Shown piece by piece: positions 48,385 through 57,248 of a stretch of DNA of 64,000 nt. Source of the DNA: Ruania zhangjianzhongii (GTDB lineage: Bacteria > Actinomycetota > Actinomycetes > Actinomycetales > Beutenbergiaceae); contig NZ_CP042828.1 in NCBI RefSeq assembly GCF_008000995.1, forward strand, positions 3,586,882-3,650,881, written 5' to 3'. The translations under genes were made by a program, and so were the position numbers. The notes under the pieces were generated by a model. It had not been told where the DNA came from and searched no databases. It saw only the letters and a program-made list of their open reading frames with translations. Each line of letters begins with the position of its first letter. Within the stretch, counting starts at the first letter, position 1.

Positions 48385-49632
48385 ATGGGGAGCGAGCCGG
48401 GAGGAGAGCTGCCCCGGGTGTTCCGGTGGTTCTGGGCCGGCGAGGCGGTCTCCGGTCTCGGCTCCTGGATCACTCTGCTGGCCCTGCAGGCGCTGGTGGT
48501 CACCGAACTCCAGGCCGGGGCGACCGGCACCGGACTGCTCTCGGCGGCCCGCTGGCTGCCCTACCTGGCCCTCGGTCTGCTGATCGGCGCATTCCTGGAC
48601 CGGCGGGCGCGCCGGCCGGTGATGATCGGCACAGACCTGGTGCGATCGGTGCTGCTGCTGGCCATCCCGGTGTGCTGGTGGGCCGGTGTGCTCTCCCTGC
48701 CGCTGCTGCTGGTGATCGTGCTGGCCTTCGGCACGGCGACGCTGATGAACGACAGCGCCTCGCAGGCGTTCGTGCCCCGGCTGGTGCCCCGGAAGCAGTT
48801 GCAGACCGCGCACGCGCGCATCGATGGCACGAACGCGGTGGCCGAGACCGCCGGTCCGGCTGCCGGTGGCGGGCTGCTCGGCCTGGTCGGCGCCCCGGTG
48901 GCGGTCCTGGCGAACTCGGTGACGTTTGTCTTCTCCGCCGTGATGGTGGCGCTGACCCGCGTCGAGGAGCCGCCCCGCAGTGAGGAGCTCCGGCCGGACC
49001 TGCGTGCGGAGATCGGCGCAGGTCTGCGCTGGGTCTACCGCAGTGGGAGCCTGCGGCATCTGGCGGTCTGGACCCATGTGTGGTTCGCCGGCCAAGCCAT
49101 CCTCGGCGCGGTGCTGGCGGTCTACCTGCTCACCACGATGGACCTGAGCTACCTCTGGTTCGGGCTGGTGACGGCGGCGTTGGGGGTGGGCGGGTTGTTC
49201 GGCGCGCTCGCCTCGCTCCCACTCGGCCGGCTCTGGGGCAGCGGCCCGACCGTGATCGTGGCGCACCTGCTCAGCGCAACCGGTGTGCTCGCGCTGCTCC
49301 TCGCCCAGGTGCCCGAACCGGTGTGGGCGACCTTGGTGCTGCTCTGCTTCGGTCAGGCGCTGCACGGCTTCTCCATCGGCGCGAGCAACTCCCATGAGAT
49401 GGCCTACCGGCAGCTGATCACCCCGGACGAGCTGCAGGCCCGCACGAACACCACGATGCGCTCGATGAACCGGGCGGTGGTGGTGATTGTGGCGCCGGTG
49501 GCCGGAGTGCTGGCCGAGGTCGTCGGGATCGTCCCGGTCCTCGGCGCCTCCGTGGTGGTGTTCACCCTGACCGCTGTGGGGCTGTGGTTCAGTCCGTTCC
49601 GGCACGCCGAGCTCGCGGTCGAGGAGAGCTGA
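48385..49632 (+). CDS. MFS transporter (EntS-like)
   Basis: A 415-residue, 12-helix transporter of the EntS/enterobactin-exporter-like group. It opens PRVFRWFWAGEAVSGLGSWI, a typical TM1 (W-x-G-x-x-x-S-x-x-G). Motif A-like LIGAFLDRRARRPVMIGTDL sits between TM2 and TM3, and LMNDSASQAFVPRLVPRKQL is the signature loop after TM4. The substrate is probably a drug or siderophore-like compound. No strong ribosome site is visible, so the exact start is uncertain. Confidence 0.85.
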   Translation: MGSEPGGELPRVFRWFWAGEAVSGLGSWITLLALQALVVTELQAGATGTGLLSAARWLPYLALGLLIGAFLDRRARRPVMIGTDLVRSVLLLAIPVCWWAGVLSLPLLLVIVLAFGTATLMNDSASQAFVPRLVPRKQLQTAHARIDGTNAVAETAGPAAGGGLLGLVGAPVAVLANSVTFVFSAVMVALTRVEEPPRSEELRPDLRAEIGAGLRWVYRSGSLRHLAVWTHVWFAGQAILGAVLAVYLLTTMDLSYLWFGLVTAALGVGGLFGALASLPLGRLWGSGPTVIVAHLLSATGVLALLLAQVPEPVWATLVLLCFGQALHGFSIGASNSHEMAYRQLITPDELQARTNTTMRSMNRAVVVIVAPVAGVLAEVVGIVPVLGASVVVFTLTAVGLWFSPFRHAELAVEES

Positions 49633-49676
49633 CGCTCCAGCGCCGGTTCGATCGAGTGGTGCTCTAGCGTCAACTC

Positions 49677-50331
49677 ATGGCGAAGCAGGCGACGTTGGCG
49701 CAGATCGCAACGGAAACCGGTGTCTCCCTCGCCACCATCTCCAAAGTGCTCAACGGCCGCAGCGACGTCTCCCCCGGCACCGGAGATCCCCGCGGTGGGG
49801 TCGGCGAACTGGTGCGGCGGACTGGCTGCCGTCCGGCACCTGATCGAGGAAGGACACGAGCGGATCGCGGTGATCAGCGGGCCGAAGGACATGATGTGCT
49901 CGCACGCCCGGGTGGACGGATACCGCTCGGCAATGGCCTCAGCCGGGCTCCCGGTCCGGGACGCGTCGGTGACGTTCGGGAACTTCCACATCTCCGGCGG
50001 AGCGGAGCACGGCGCCCACCTGCTCGATCTACCCCAGCCCCCGACGGCGATCTTCGCCGGCAGCGACCTCCAGGCGCTCGGGGTCTACGACGTGGCGCGG
50101 GAGCGCAGGCTGCGCATCCCGGACGATCTCTCCGTGGTCGGCTACGACGACATCCCGCTGGCGCACTGGGTCAGCCCGCGCCTGACCACAGTGCACCAGC
50201 CACTGGTGGCGATGGGCCGGGAGGCCACGCTGCTGGCTCTCCGGTTGGCGGACGGGACCGGAGAACCGAGTCCGCGGATGGACCTGGCCACCAGCCTGGT
50301 GGTGCGTGAGTCCACTGCGCCGCCGTGCTGA
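49677..50331 (+). pseudogene. decayed LacI-family regulator beside the xylo-oligosaccharide operon
   Basis: The N-terminal 33 codons encode an intact LacI helix-turn-helix (TLAQIATETGVSLATISKVL, NGRSDVSPGT). Near 49782 the sequence jumps to PEIPAVGSANWCGGLAAVRH in another frame, i.e. the second half of the effector domain, which then continues intact to the normal end (VVGYDDIPLAHW, VVRESTAPPC). About 115 codons are missing and the frame is lost, so no functional repressor can be made. The intact protein would have been about 335 residues. Confidence 0.85.
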
Positions 50332-50443
50332 TCAACACCTCCCCCGGCCACGCCCACCGGCAGCACCAGCGCGTGCACCGCCGCTCGCGCCCAGCCACAC
50401 CGCCATCCCCATCATCGGGGTGGGCCCGGCGCAGTCGCTGCGC

Positions 50444-51685
50444 TCAGCGCATCCGGTGCGGGGTGAGTTCTACCTGGGCCGGGGTGCGGGTGATCGTGAA
50501 GTTCACCGACGCCGATCCGGTCCAAACGCGATAGTCGCCGTGGAACCCCGTGACCCGCACCCGCCCCTGGGCGTCGGTGCGCAGCGTGGTGGGCGGCAGC
50601 CACCACTCACCCCTGATCAGCCCATCCAGCGCGTCGTAGGCAGGTTTACGAGAACCGTCGGCGCGGAGCAGCCCGGTCGGCGCGCCGAGCCACGCACCAC
50701 GGTCGGTCAGCCCCCAGTACGTGATCGCCGCAACAGCCGGGTGGCCGACCAGGGTGCGGTAGTGCCGCTCGATCTCCTCCGCCTGCCGGGCCTCCCCCTC
50801 CTCGGTGGAGGGCCACTTCGGCACCACGTGGTCGTTCAGGTCGACCACGTCGGCCGGCATCAGGTCCCCGGAGACCAGGCTGGTCTCGGTAAAGTGCAGT
50901 GGCAGCCCGAACTGGGCGAACCGGTCGGCCACCTCGGTGAGTTCCTCCTCGCCACGGAACCCCTGGTGCATATGGGTCTGCAGCCCGATCGCTTCGAGCG
51001 GCACCCCGGCCTCGAGCAGCTCGGTGATCAGCTCCTCGTAGCGCGGCGTGAGGTCGAAGTCGTTGATCAGCAGCCGGGCCGCCGGATTGGCCTCTCGGGC
51101 CGATTCGAACGCGAGCCGGACGATCCCCACCCGGCCGATCTCCCGGGCGAGACGGGAGATCGCGTTCGGGACGCCGTCGGGCTCGTTCCCGAACTCCGGC
51201 ATGAGCACCGTCTCGTTGATCGCATCCCAGGTGTCGACCAGACCGGCGAAGTCGCCGGCCTCGCGGCGCACCCGCGCTCGTACCACCTGCTCCACCTCGG
51301 CGGTGGGCAGCAGGTCCAGCCACGGTGCTTTGACCGTGTGCCAGACCAGGGGGTGGCCCTTCACCCGCACCCGCCGCTCGCCGAACCAGCGGGCGGCCGC
51401 ACGCAGCCGCGCGGTGTCCGGCCGGCCTCGCTCGGGTTCGAAGGTGCCCCAGTAGAAGGGCAACGTGGCGGTGTTGAACAGCCGCAGCCAGTCCGCGGCG
51501 AGCCGGTCCTGCTGCTCCTCCCCGGTGGCGTGCGCGACCAGATCGAATCCGATGTTGCCGAACTCGAAGCCGTGCCGGGTCTGCTCCACCCTCACGTCCT
51601 GATCGGCGAGCGGCTCACCGGTGGGTGCGGTCAGGGTGAGGTCGGCGGTGCCGGTGCGGTGCAGCACAGTGGCGGTAGCGGTCAT
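50444..51685 (-). CDS. GH10 endo-1,4-beta-xylanase, intracellular
   Basis: A 413-residue glycoside hydrolase family 10 enzyme that cleaves xylan or xylo-oligosaccharides. Barrel motifs HPLVWH, WDAINET (acid/base Glu158) and LHFTETSL (nucleophile Glu267) are all intact. There is no signal peptide, and the gene is translationally coupled (4-nt overlap) to the permease upstream. So it most likely hydrolyses imported xylo-oligosaccharides inside the cell. Residues about 345-413 form a small C-terminal beta domain (WWLPPTTLRTDAQGRVRVTG). Confidence 0.95.
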   Translation of the reverse strand: MTATATVLHRTGTADLTLTAPTGEPLADQDVRVEQTRHGFEFGNIGFDLVAHATGEEQQDRLAADWLRLFNTATLPFYWGTFEPERGRPDTARLRAAARWFGERRVRVKGHPLVWHTVKAPWLDLLPTAEVEQVVRARVRREAGDFAGLVDTWDAINETVLMPEFGNEPDGVPNAISRLAREIGRVGIVRLAFESAREANPAARLLINDFDLTPRYEELITELLEAGVPLEAIGLQTHMHQGFRGEEELTEVADRFAQFGLPLHFTETSLVSGDLMPADVVDLNDHVVPKWPSTEEGEARQAEEIERHYRTLVGHPAVAAITYWGLTDRGAWLGAPTGLLRADGSRKPAYDALDGLIRGEWWLPPTTLRTDAQGRVRVTGFHGDYRVWTGSASVNFTITRTPAQVELTPHRMR

Positions 51686-52539
51686 CCCTTCACCGCACCG
51701 GTCAGTCCGCTGACGATCCGCCGCTGGGCCAAGGTGAAGAACAGCAGTGCGGGCACCATCGCCAGGGACGTGAACGCGAGCACACCGGCCGTGTCCTGAG
51801 AGTAGGTGGTGGAGTAGAACTGCACCCCGACCGGCAACGTGGCCTCGGCGGGGTTGCCGAGCACCAGGAGCGGCAGCAGGTAGGCATTCCAGCTGGTCAC
51901 GAAGGCGATCACGCCGACGGTCACCAGACCCGGTCCGGACAGCGGCAGCATGATCCGACGGAAGAATCCGAACCGGCTGGCACCGTCGATCGAGGCAGCG
52001 TCCTCCAGCTCGGCCGGGACCGAGCGCAGGAACGGCACCAGGATGATCACCGTGATGGACATCTGGAACGCAACCTGCGGGATGATCACCGCGAGCAGGT
52101 TGCCGAGCAGCCCCATCCCCCGCAGCATCGTGAACAGCGGCAGCACGGCAACGGTGAGCGGAAACATCATCCCCGCGGTGAACAGGGTGAACAGGGCCGC
52201 CCGCCCGCGAAACTCATACCGCGCGATCACGAATGCGGCCATCACCCCGAGGATGACCACACCGGCGGTGGTGGCGACCGCCACGAGGGTGGAGTTGGTG
52301 AACTGGGTCCAGAACATCGGGTCGGTGAGCACCCCGGTGTGGTTCTCCCACTGCCACGGTGCGGGCCAGCCGCTCGGATCGCGGTTGATCTGGGCGGTGG
52401 AGCGAAACCCGTTCAGCACCACATAGACCACCGGTGCGACGGTGATGCCCACCACCACCAGGGCCACCAGGTAGGCGAACGGCTGGGACCAGTCGATCCG
52501 GTTCTTCTGTGAGCCGGCGGTCATTGGAGCGGTGGCCAT
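51682..52539 (-). CDS. sugar ABC transporter permease (MalG type)
   Basis: A 285-residue permease from the ATG at 52539, which has GGGAGAGG upstream. Six helices; the ATPase-contacting EAA loop reads ELEDAASIDGASRFGFFRRI followed by MLPLSGPG. It is the second permease of a CUT1-type (oligosaccharide) importer. The dedicated ATPase is missing, as is usual in actinobacteria, where a shared MsiK-like ATPase elsewhere serves several importers. It overlaps the GH10 gene by 4 nt. Confidence 0.93.
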   Translation of the reverse strand: MATAPMTAGSQKNRIDWSQPFAYLVALVVVGITVAPVVYVVLNGFRSTAQINRDPSGWPAPWQWENHTGVLTDPMFWTQFTNSTLVAVATTAGVVILGVMAAFVIARYEFRGRAALFTLFTAGMMFPLTVAVLPLFTMLRGMGLLGNLLAVIIPQVAFQMSITVIILVPFLRSVPAELEDAASIDGASRFGFFRRIMLPLSGPGLVTVGVIAFVTSWNAYLLPLLVLGNPAEATLPVGVQFYSTTYSQDTAGVLAFTSLAMVPALLFFTLAQRRIVSGLTGAVKG

Positions 52540-52540
52540 A

Positions 52541-53521
52541 TCAGCCTCTCCCTGTGACGGCGCCGACCATGTCGCGGCGCAGGACGGCACGTTGATAGAT
52601 CAGCGCGATGACCAGGGAGATCAGGAACAGGATGACGGCCACTGCGCTACCGAACCCGATCTGGCTGCGGCCGTTGCCGATGTCGACCATGTAGGTGGCC
52701 ATCGTCTGAGTGGCATTAAGCGGTCCGCCGCCGGTGAGGATCCAGACCATGTCGAACAGCTGCAGCGAGCCGATCATGGACAGGAACGCCCAGATTCGCA
52801 CTGTCGGGCCGAGCAGCGGGATGGTGATACGCCGCTGGGTCTGCCACCAGGAAGCGCCGTCCAGGGCGGCCGCCTCGTGCAGCTCTTCGGGTATGCCCTG
52901 CAGCCCGGCGAGCATCAGGATGATCGCCAAGCCCAGATACTTCCAGGTGAGCACGGCGAACAACGTCCAGAACGCGATGTCCGGGTCGGCGAGCCACTGC
53001 GGCTTGGGCCCGCTCCAGCCGAGCGAGGTGAGCACGCCGTCGACGGGACCCTCCGGGGGAAGCATCAGCCGGAACGCGAGCCCGGCCACCACCTCGCTGA
53101 GCACGTAGGGCACGAAGATCAGCGTGCGGATCAGCGTGCGCCCGCGCAGCTTGCGGTTCAGCAGCAGCGCGATGCCGATCGCGAGCGGGCCCTGGATCGC
53201 CAGGGAGAGCACCAGGATCACGACGTTGTTGCGCAGTGCCCCGAGGAAGACCGGGTCGGAGAACGCGCGCACGTAGTTCTCGAACCCGATGAACCGCTCC
53301 AGCGGGCCGAGCCCGTTCCAGTTAAAGAAGCTGAACACTGCAGCGAGCGCCACCGGCACGATCACGAAGCCGATGTAGACCACTAGGGCGGGTGCGGCGA
53401 AGCCCCAGACCAGCGCCAGGTCCCGCAGCGAGCGGCGAGACCTGCGGACCCGGGCCGGCGCCGGGTCCGGGTCCGGGCGCGCCGGTGTGGCGCGCCCGGC
53501 CGTCAGATTCGGTGCGGTCAT
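52541..53521 (-). CDS. sugar ABC transporter permease (MalF type)
   Basis: A 326-residue CUT1-type permease. The Pro/Arg-rich N-terminus precedes six helices (ALVVYIGFVIVPVALAAVFSFF first), with EAA loop ELHEAAALDGASWWQTQRRI followed by TIPLLGPT. Its stop codon is one base from the start of the MalG-type gene, so the two are expressed together. It works with the binding protein immediately upstream. Confidence 0.93.
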   Translation of the reverse strand: MTAPNLTAGRATPARPDPDPAPARVRRSRRSLRDLALVWGFAAPALVVYIGFVIVPVALAAVFSFFNWNGLGPLERFIGFENYVRAFSDPVFLGALRNNVVILVLSLAIQGPLAIGIALLLNRKLRGRTLIRTLIFVPYVLSEVVAGLAFRLMLPPEGPVDGVLTSLGWSGPKPQWLADPDIAFWTLFAVLTWKYLGLAIILMLAGLQGIPEELHEAAALDGASWWQTQRRITIPLLGPTVRIWAFLSMIGSLQLFDMVWILTGGGPLNATQTMATYMVDIGNGRSQIGFGSAVAVILFLISLVIALIYQRAVLRRDMVGAVTGRG

Positions 53522-53524
53522 CGG

Positions 53525-54838
53525 CTACAGAGTGGCGGCCGCGTCGGTCATCGCCTGCACGATGTCCTCCGGTGCGCCCTGACCACCGACGAGCTGGACG
53601 ACGGCGTCGTTCATCGCGCCGCCCACCGTCGGCCCGTAAGCGGTGTCGAACCAGAGCTGGACGTAGCTGGCCTCGCGCAGCCCGGCGAGCACCTCCTGCA
53701 GGTTCGGGTCCCCGATGCCTTCCTCGGACCCGGGGGTGACCGGCACTCCGGCACCGATCTCGCCGAACCGGGTCTGCACGTCCGCGCTGGAGATGTACCT
53801 CAGCAGATCCACGCACTCCGGTGGTGCCCAGGCCGAGCAGGAGAACCCGTCACCGCCACCGAGCGCTGCGGTCGGGTCGCCCGCTGCGCCCTCAATCCCA
53901 GGGAAGTTGAACCAGCCGAGGAACTCCGGCGGACTGGCCTCCTCCTCCCCGGTCTCCTCCTGCAGGATGCCGCCCATCACGCCCGGGTTCCAGTGGCCCA
54001 TCAGCTCCATGGCGACCTCGCCGGTGGCGAGCATCCCGGCCGAGCTGCCGGCACCCTGCTGGGCGCTGGTGGCCAGGAATCCGTCCTGGAACGGTTCGGC
54101 AGCGACGAACTCGGCCAGCATCTCCCCGGCCTCCACGAAGCACGGGTCATCCCAGGCCAGCTCGGACTGCGACTGCTGCAAGACTTCCGGGGAGCAGGAC
54201 TTCAGCGCGAAGTTGTACCAGTAGTGCGCGGCCGGCCAACCGTCACCAGCGCCGACGCCGATCGGGGTAATACCGGCGTCCTTGAGCGCGTCGATCGCGT
54301 CGTAGAGCTCCTCGAGGGTGGTCGGGAGCTCCGTGATCCCGGCCTGGTCGAACAGCTCCTTGTTGTACCAGAATCCCTCGATCCCGAAGTTGTACGGCAG
54401 ACCGTAGGTCTGGCCCTCGTACTGCCAGGGAGCGACCACACCGCCGAGAGCCTCCACCTCTTGCGTCACCTGGTCGGAGACGTCCATGACGTAGCCGGCA
54501 TCGACCTGGCCGGCCAGCTCACCGGCACCCCACTGCTGGTACAGGTCGAGTCCTTCGCCGGTACGCAACTGGTTCGGGATGAGCGTGCGCTGCAGCTCCT
54601 CGTTCTGATAGCCCTGGACCTCGACGCTCACCCCAGGGTTGTCTGCTTCGAACTCGGCGGCGACGTCCTGCCAGAAGCCGGTCAGTGGCTCCCCGGTCGC
54701 GTTGTGCCACCAGACCAGGGTCACCTCACCGTCACCCCCGCCTTCATTGCTGGAGCCGCCGCTGCAGCCGGCGAGCACGCCGACTGCGAGGGCGGAGGCA
54801 GCGGCGACCGCGGCCCACCTGATATTCGTGTTCATCAT
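53525..54838 (-). CDS. sugar-binding lipoprotein of the xylo-oligosaccharide importer
   Basis: A 437-residue family 1 extracellular solute-binding protein. GGAGAG lies ahead of the ATG at 54838; the lipoprotein signal ends VGVLAGCSG. The mature part shows the family pattern: TLVWWHNATGEPLTGFWQDV, EADNPGVSVEVQGYQNEEL and GLPYNFGIEGFWYNKELFDQA. As first gene of the operon with two permeases and a cytosolic GH10 enzyme, it likely binds xylo-oligosaccharides. Palindromes at 54850-54883 lie just upstream. Confidence 0.93.
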   Translation of the reverse strand: MMNTNIRWAAVAAASALAVGVLAGCSGGSSNEGGGDGEVTLVWWHNATGEPLTGFWQDVAAEFEADNPGVSVEVQGYQNEELQRTLIPNQLRTGEGLDLYQQWGAGELAGQVDAGYVMDVSDQVTQEVEALGGVVAPWQYEGQTYGLPYNFGIEGFWYNKELFDQAGITELPTTLEELYDAIDALKDAGITPIGVGAGDGWPAAHYWYNFALKSCSPEVLQQSQSELAWDDPCFVEAGEMLAEFVAAEPFQDGFLATSAQQGAGSSAGMLATGEVAMELMGHWNPGVMGGILQEETGEEEASPPEFLGWFNFPGIEGAAGDPTAALGGGDGFSCSAWAPPECVDLLRYISSADVQTRFGEIGAGVPVTPGSEEGIGDPNLQEVLAGLREASYVQLWFDTAYGPTVGGAMNDAVVQLVGGQGAPEDIVQAMTDAAATL

Positions 54839-54849
54839 CGAACTCTCCT

Positions 54850-54883
54850 CGAAAGTTTCGACGGCGACGTCGAAAGTATTACG
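54850..54883. promoter_or_regulatory. LacI-type operator candidates upstream of the binding-protein gene
   Basis: A perfect palindrome CGAAAGTTTCG at 54850-54860 and a degenerate second copy CGAAAGTATTACG at 54871-54883, centred about 22 bp apart and 12 bp upstream of the start codon. The CGAAA-N-TTTCG core is the form bound by LacI-family repressors of glycoside operons. It fits the decayed LacI gene at the other end of the operon. Confidence 0.6.
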
Positions 54884-55082
54884 GACAGCCTCAGCGTAGG
54901 CATGCCCGGTTTTGCTGTCAACAGCAACTTATCGAGGACCGCGAACCGGCCGGCACCACACGTCACCCATGGTCGGCCCTACCTCCTGCCGATATCGGCA
55001 GCAGGTAGGGCACGCCGAGCCCAACCGCCGAGAGTTTCGGCAGCCAGCAGGAGGAGTGGGCCAGGTCGGCCCGGTCGGCGGA

Positions 55083-55454
55083 CTACTGGGCCCAGGGCGG
55101 AGTGAGCCGCTCCCCCGCCGCGGTCACCGCCTCGAGCCCGCGGGTGGTGCTCACCCAAGCGGTGCCGCCTTCCGGCCCGCCGTCGATGCGCACTTCCACG
55201 TCGGCAGGCACGTGCAGCACCTCTCCCGGCACGAGCGCGAACTCCTCGCCACCGAGTGCGCCGCACAGCGTCCCGCTGAGCACGAGCAGGACCTCCTCGT
55301 TGCTCGGGCGGTGCGCCAGGCCCCGCGCACCGGGCCTCACGACCAGGCGCCAGGCGCAGAGGTCCTCGCTCCCAGTCGACGGCGCGACGTAGGTCTCGAA
55401 CTGAGCGTCACCCAACTCGTGGCGAGTGGAGTCTGTAGGACGAACGACGGGCAT
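55083..55454 (-). CDS. cupin-domain protein
   Basis: A 123-residue single-cupin protein from the ATG at 55454 (GGAGGGATCA upstream). Beta-barrel motifs: RRLVVRPGARGLAHRPSNEE is seen as LVVRPGARGLAHRPSNEEVL, then VLSGTLCGALGGEEFALVPG and EVLHVPADVEVRI. Metal ligands of motif 1 are reduced (AHRPSNEE, one His). It diverges from a MarR regulator, which probably controls it. Function unknown. Confidence 0.85.
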   Translation of the reverse strand: MPVVRPTDSTRHELGDAQFETYVAPSTGSEDLCAWRLVVRPGARGLAHRPSNEEVLLVLSGTLCGALGGEEFALVPGEVLHVPADVEVRIDGGPEGGTAWVSTTRGLEAVTAAGERLTPPWAQ

Positions 55455-55467
55455 TGATCCCTCCAAG

Positions 55468-55517
55468 TAGTCAGGTTGATTGACTATATGGTCAAGCGTG
55501 TTGACTACATCTGTCAA
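55468..55517. promoter_or_regulatory. operator palindromes between cupin and MarR genes
   Basis: Three overlapping inverted repeats built from TTGAC/GTCAA or TAGTCA/TGACTA: 55468-55486, 55480-55495 (TTGACTATATGGTCAA) and 55501-55517. They fill the divergent gap and are the likely binding sites of the MarR protein next to them. Confidence 0.6.
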
Positions 55518-55527
55518 ACTGGTGGCC

Positions 55528-55968
55528 ATGGGCCAGGAGTGGACGACGGCAGTGGCCACCTTGCGGGTCGCTGGCCAGCTGGTGGACGGCATTCAGCGGG
55601 GAATGCGCGAGCGCGGCTATACCGACCTGCGCCCGGCCCACGGCTTCGCCTTCATCCGCCTGAGCGCCGGGCCGGCCACCACCGTTCAGGTCGCCGAGCA
55701 CCTGGGCGTGACCAAGCAGGCGGCCAGCGAGATGGTCCGGAACTTGACCGCACAGGGCTATCTGCGCCGCCAACCAGACCCCGTGGACCGGCGCCAGGTA
55801 CTGCTCGAACTCACCGCCCAGGGGCAGGACGCCACCGCTGCTGCCACAGCCGCTGCCACCGAGACGGTCGCCGCGTGGCGAGACCAGTTGCCGGACGGCG
55901 ACCTCGAGCGCCTGACCGCCGCACTGCTGCACCTCGCCGAGCCAGGACCGCTACGGCCGGCATGGTGA
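55528..55968 (+). CDS. MarR-family transcriptional regulator
   Basis: A 146-residue winged-helix protein from the ATG at 55528. Recognition region: TVQVAEHLGVTKQAASEMVR followed by NLTAQGYLRRQPDPVDRRQV, the MarR wing with the conserved D-x-R (DPVDRRQV). The N-terminal helix carries VAGQLVDGIQRGMRERGY. It diverges from the cupin gene; palindromes lie between. Confidence 0.88.
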   Translation: MGQEWTTAVATLRVAGQLVDGIQRGMRERGYTDLRPAHGFAFIRLSAGPATTVQVAEHLGVTKQAASEMVRNLTAQGYLRRQPDPVDRRQVLLELTAQGQDATAAATAAATETVAAWRDQLPDGDLERLTAALLHLAEPGPLRPAW

Positions 55969-56069
55969 GCGGCGATCACTGCCGCCTACCTCAGCACTCT
56001 TTCCTGGACGGGGAGTATCGATCTCGCCGCACTACCCCGCCGATCTGCCCTCGCGAAGAAGGAGCCATC

Positions 56070-56963
56070 ATGTTCACCGGCCTGAGCGCGTTCCCCCTCA
56101 CTCCGCTCCACGATGACATTCTCGATGAATCGGCCTACGCGGGCCTGATCGATCGTCTCGTCGGCGCCGGAGTGGACTCCATCACTGCGCTCGGCTCGAC
56201 CGGGTCCTACCTGTACCTCGACCGCGACGAACGCCGCCGAGCAGCCCGGATCGCGGTCGAGCACGCCGGAGATGTGCCAGTGGTGGTCGGTATCGGTGCG
56301 TTGCGCACGTCGAGGGTGCAGGCCCTCGCCGCGGACGCGCAGGAAGCGGGCGCAACAGCCGTGCTCCTCGCCCCGGTCACCTACCAGAGCCTCACCGACG
56401 ACGACCTCGTCGGCCTCTTCGAAGACGTCAACGCCGAACTATCCGTGCCGTTGGTGGCGTACGACAACCCCAGCACCACCCACGTCACCTTCACCGACGA
56501 TCTCTACGCCCGCATCACCGCCCTCCCACACGTCGCCTCCATCAAGATCCCCGGCGTTCCCGCCGACCCCGACGACGCGGCCGCACGAGTATCGACGATC
56601 CGAGAGCGTATTCCCTCTGGCGTCACCCTCGGGGTGTCCGGCGACCCGGCCGCCGCGACCGGGCTGAACGCCGGATGCGACGCCTGGTACTCCGTCATCG
56701 CCGGCACCCTCCCCGCCCCCGCACTCACCATCACCCGAGCGGCACTCAGCGGCGACCACGACGCCGCGACGCGCGAATCCCAGCGCCTACGACCCCTGTG
56801 GGGGCTGTTCGCACAGTACGGCAGCTACCGGGTCACCGCAGCCATCGCCGAACACCTCGGCCTGGTCCGCGAGAGCCCTCTCCCCCTGCCCATCCGGGGA
56901 CTCCCCGCCAGCGCCCGCGCGCGCGTCGCCGACATCGTTGCCGCACTCGACCTCCACGCCTGA
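56070..56963 (+). CDS. dihydrodipicolinate synthase (DapA)-family aldolase
   Basis: A 297-residue TIM-barrel class I aldolase from the ATG at 56070 (GAAGGAGCCATC upstream). Schiff-base Lys159 sits in VASIKIPGV, the Tyr in PLVAYDNPSTT (Tyr131), and the substrate loop is ALGSTGSYLYLDRDERRR. True DapA has GTTGE at that loop; here GSTGS replaces it, so it is probably a paralogue acting on a sugar acid or keto acid rather than the lysine-pathway enzyme. Confidence 0.85.
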   Translation: MFTGLSAFPLTPLHDDILDESAYAGLIDRLVGAGVDSITALGSTGSYLYLDRDERRRAARIAVEHAGDVPVVVGIGALRTSRVQALAADAQEAGATAVLLAPVTYQSLTDDDLVGLFEDVNAELSVPLVAYDNPSTTHVTFTDDLYARITALPHVASIKIPGVPADPDDAAARVSTIRERIPSGVTLGVSGDPAAATGLNAGCDAWYSVIAGTLPAPALTITRAALSGDHDAATRESQRLRPLWGLFAQYGSYRVTAAIAEHLGLVRESPLPLPIRGLPASARARVADIVAALDLHA

Positions 56964-56994
56964 GTGCCCGCCTCCACCACGGGCACCCACGGGC

Positions 56995-57039
56995 GTCAAC
57001 CTTTGTTGACACTGAACAGCGGCGTCAACTAAGGTTGAC
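56995..57039 (+). promoter_or_regulatory. promoter with two operator palindromes before the HTH/Clp-N pair
   Basis: GTCAACCTTTGTTGAC (56995-57010) and GTCAACTAAGGTTGAC (57024-57039) are 16-bp palindromes 29 bp apart. They overlap a promoter TTGACA (57006-57011), 18-nt spacer, TAAGGT (57030-57035). The predicted start of transcription coincides with the ATG at 57042, so the message may be leaderless. Confidence 0.6.
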
Positions 57040-57041
57040 AC

Positions 57042-57248
57042 ATGTCCGAGGATCTGATGACCGCAGCGGCAGGTGCCGACCCAGCCACCGGGCTGCGTGC
57101 CGTCCGCTCACTTCGCGAGCTGGCCGATCGGCTTGAGCTGTTGCAGGTTCGGCGCGCCCGCGAACTCGGCCTGCCCTGGCAGGAGATCGCCGAGGCGCTC
57201 GGGGTCACCCGGCAGGCCGTGCACAAGAAGTACCGGAAGGAGCTGTGA
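57042..57248 (+). CDS. small HTH protein (68 aa)
   Basis: A 68-residue helix-turn-helix protein: RSLRELADRLELLQVRRARELG, then LPWQEIAEALGVTRQAVHKK, a sigma-region-4/MerR-like recognition helix. It is coupled to the Clp-N gene downstream (stop and start overlap). It probably binds the GTCAAC-N4-GTTGAC palindromes in its own promoter. This HTH plus Clp-N pair recurs in actinobacteria; its physiological role is not settled. Confidence 0.8.
   Translation: MSEDLMTAAAGADPATGLRAVRSLRELADRLELLQVRRARELGLPWQEIAEALGVTRQAVHKKYRKEL

Noticed and set aside
56070-56963. Calling the DapA-family gene the lysine-pathway dapA
   Set aside because: The substrate loop reads GSTGS rather than the GTTGE of true DapA, and it is not near the other dap genes. 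A paralogous aldolase is more likely.
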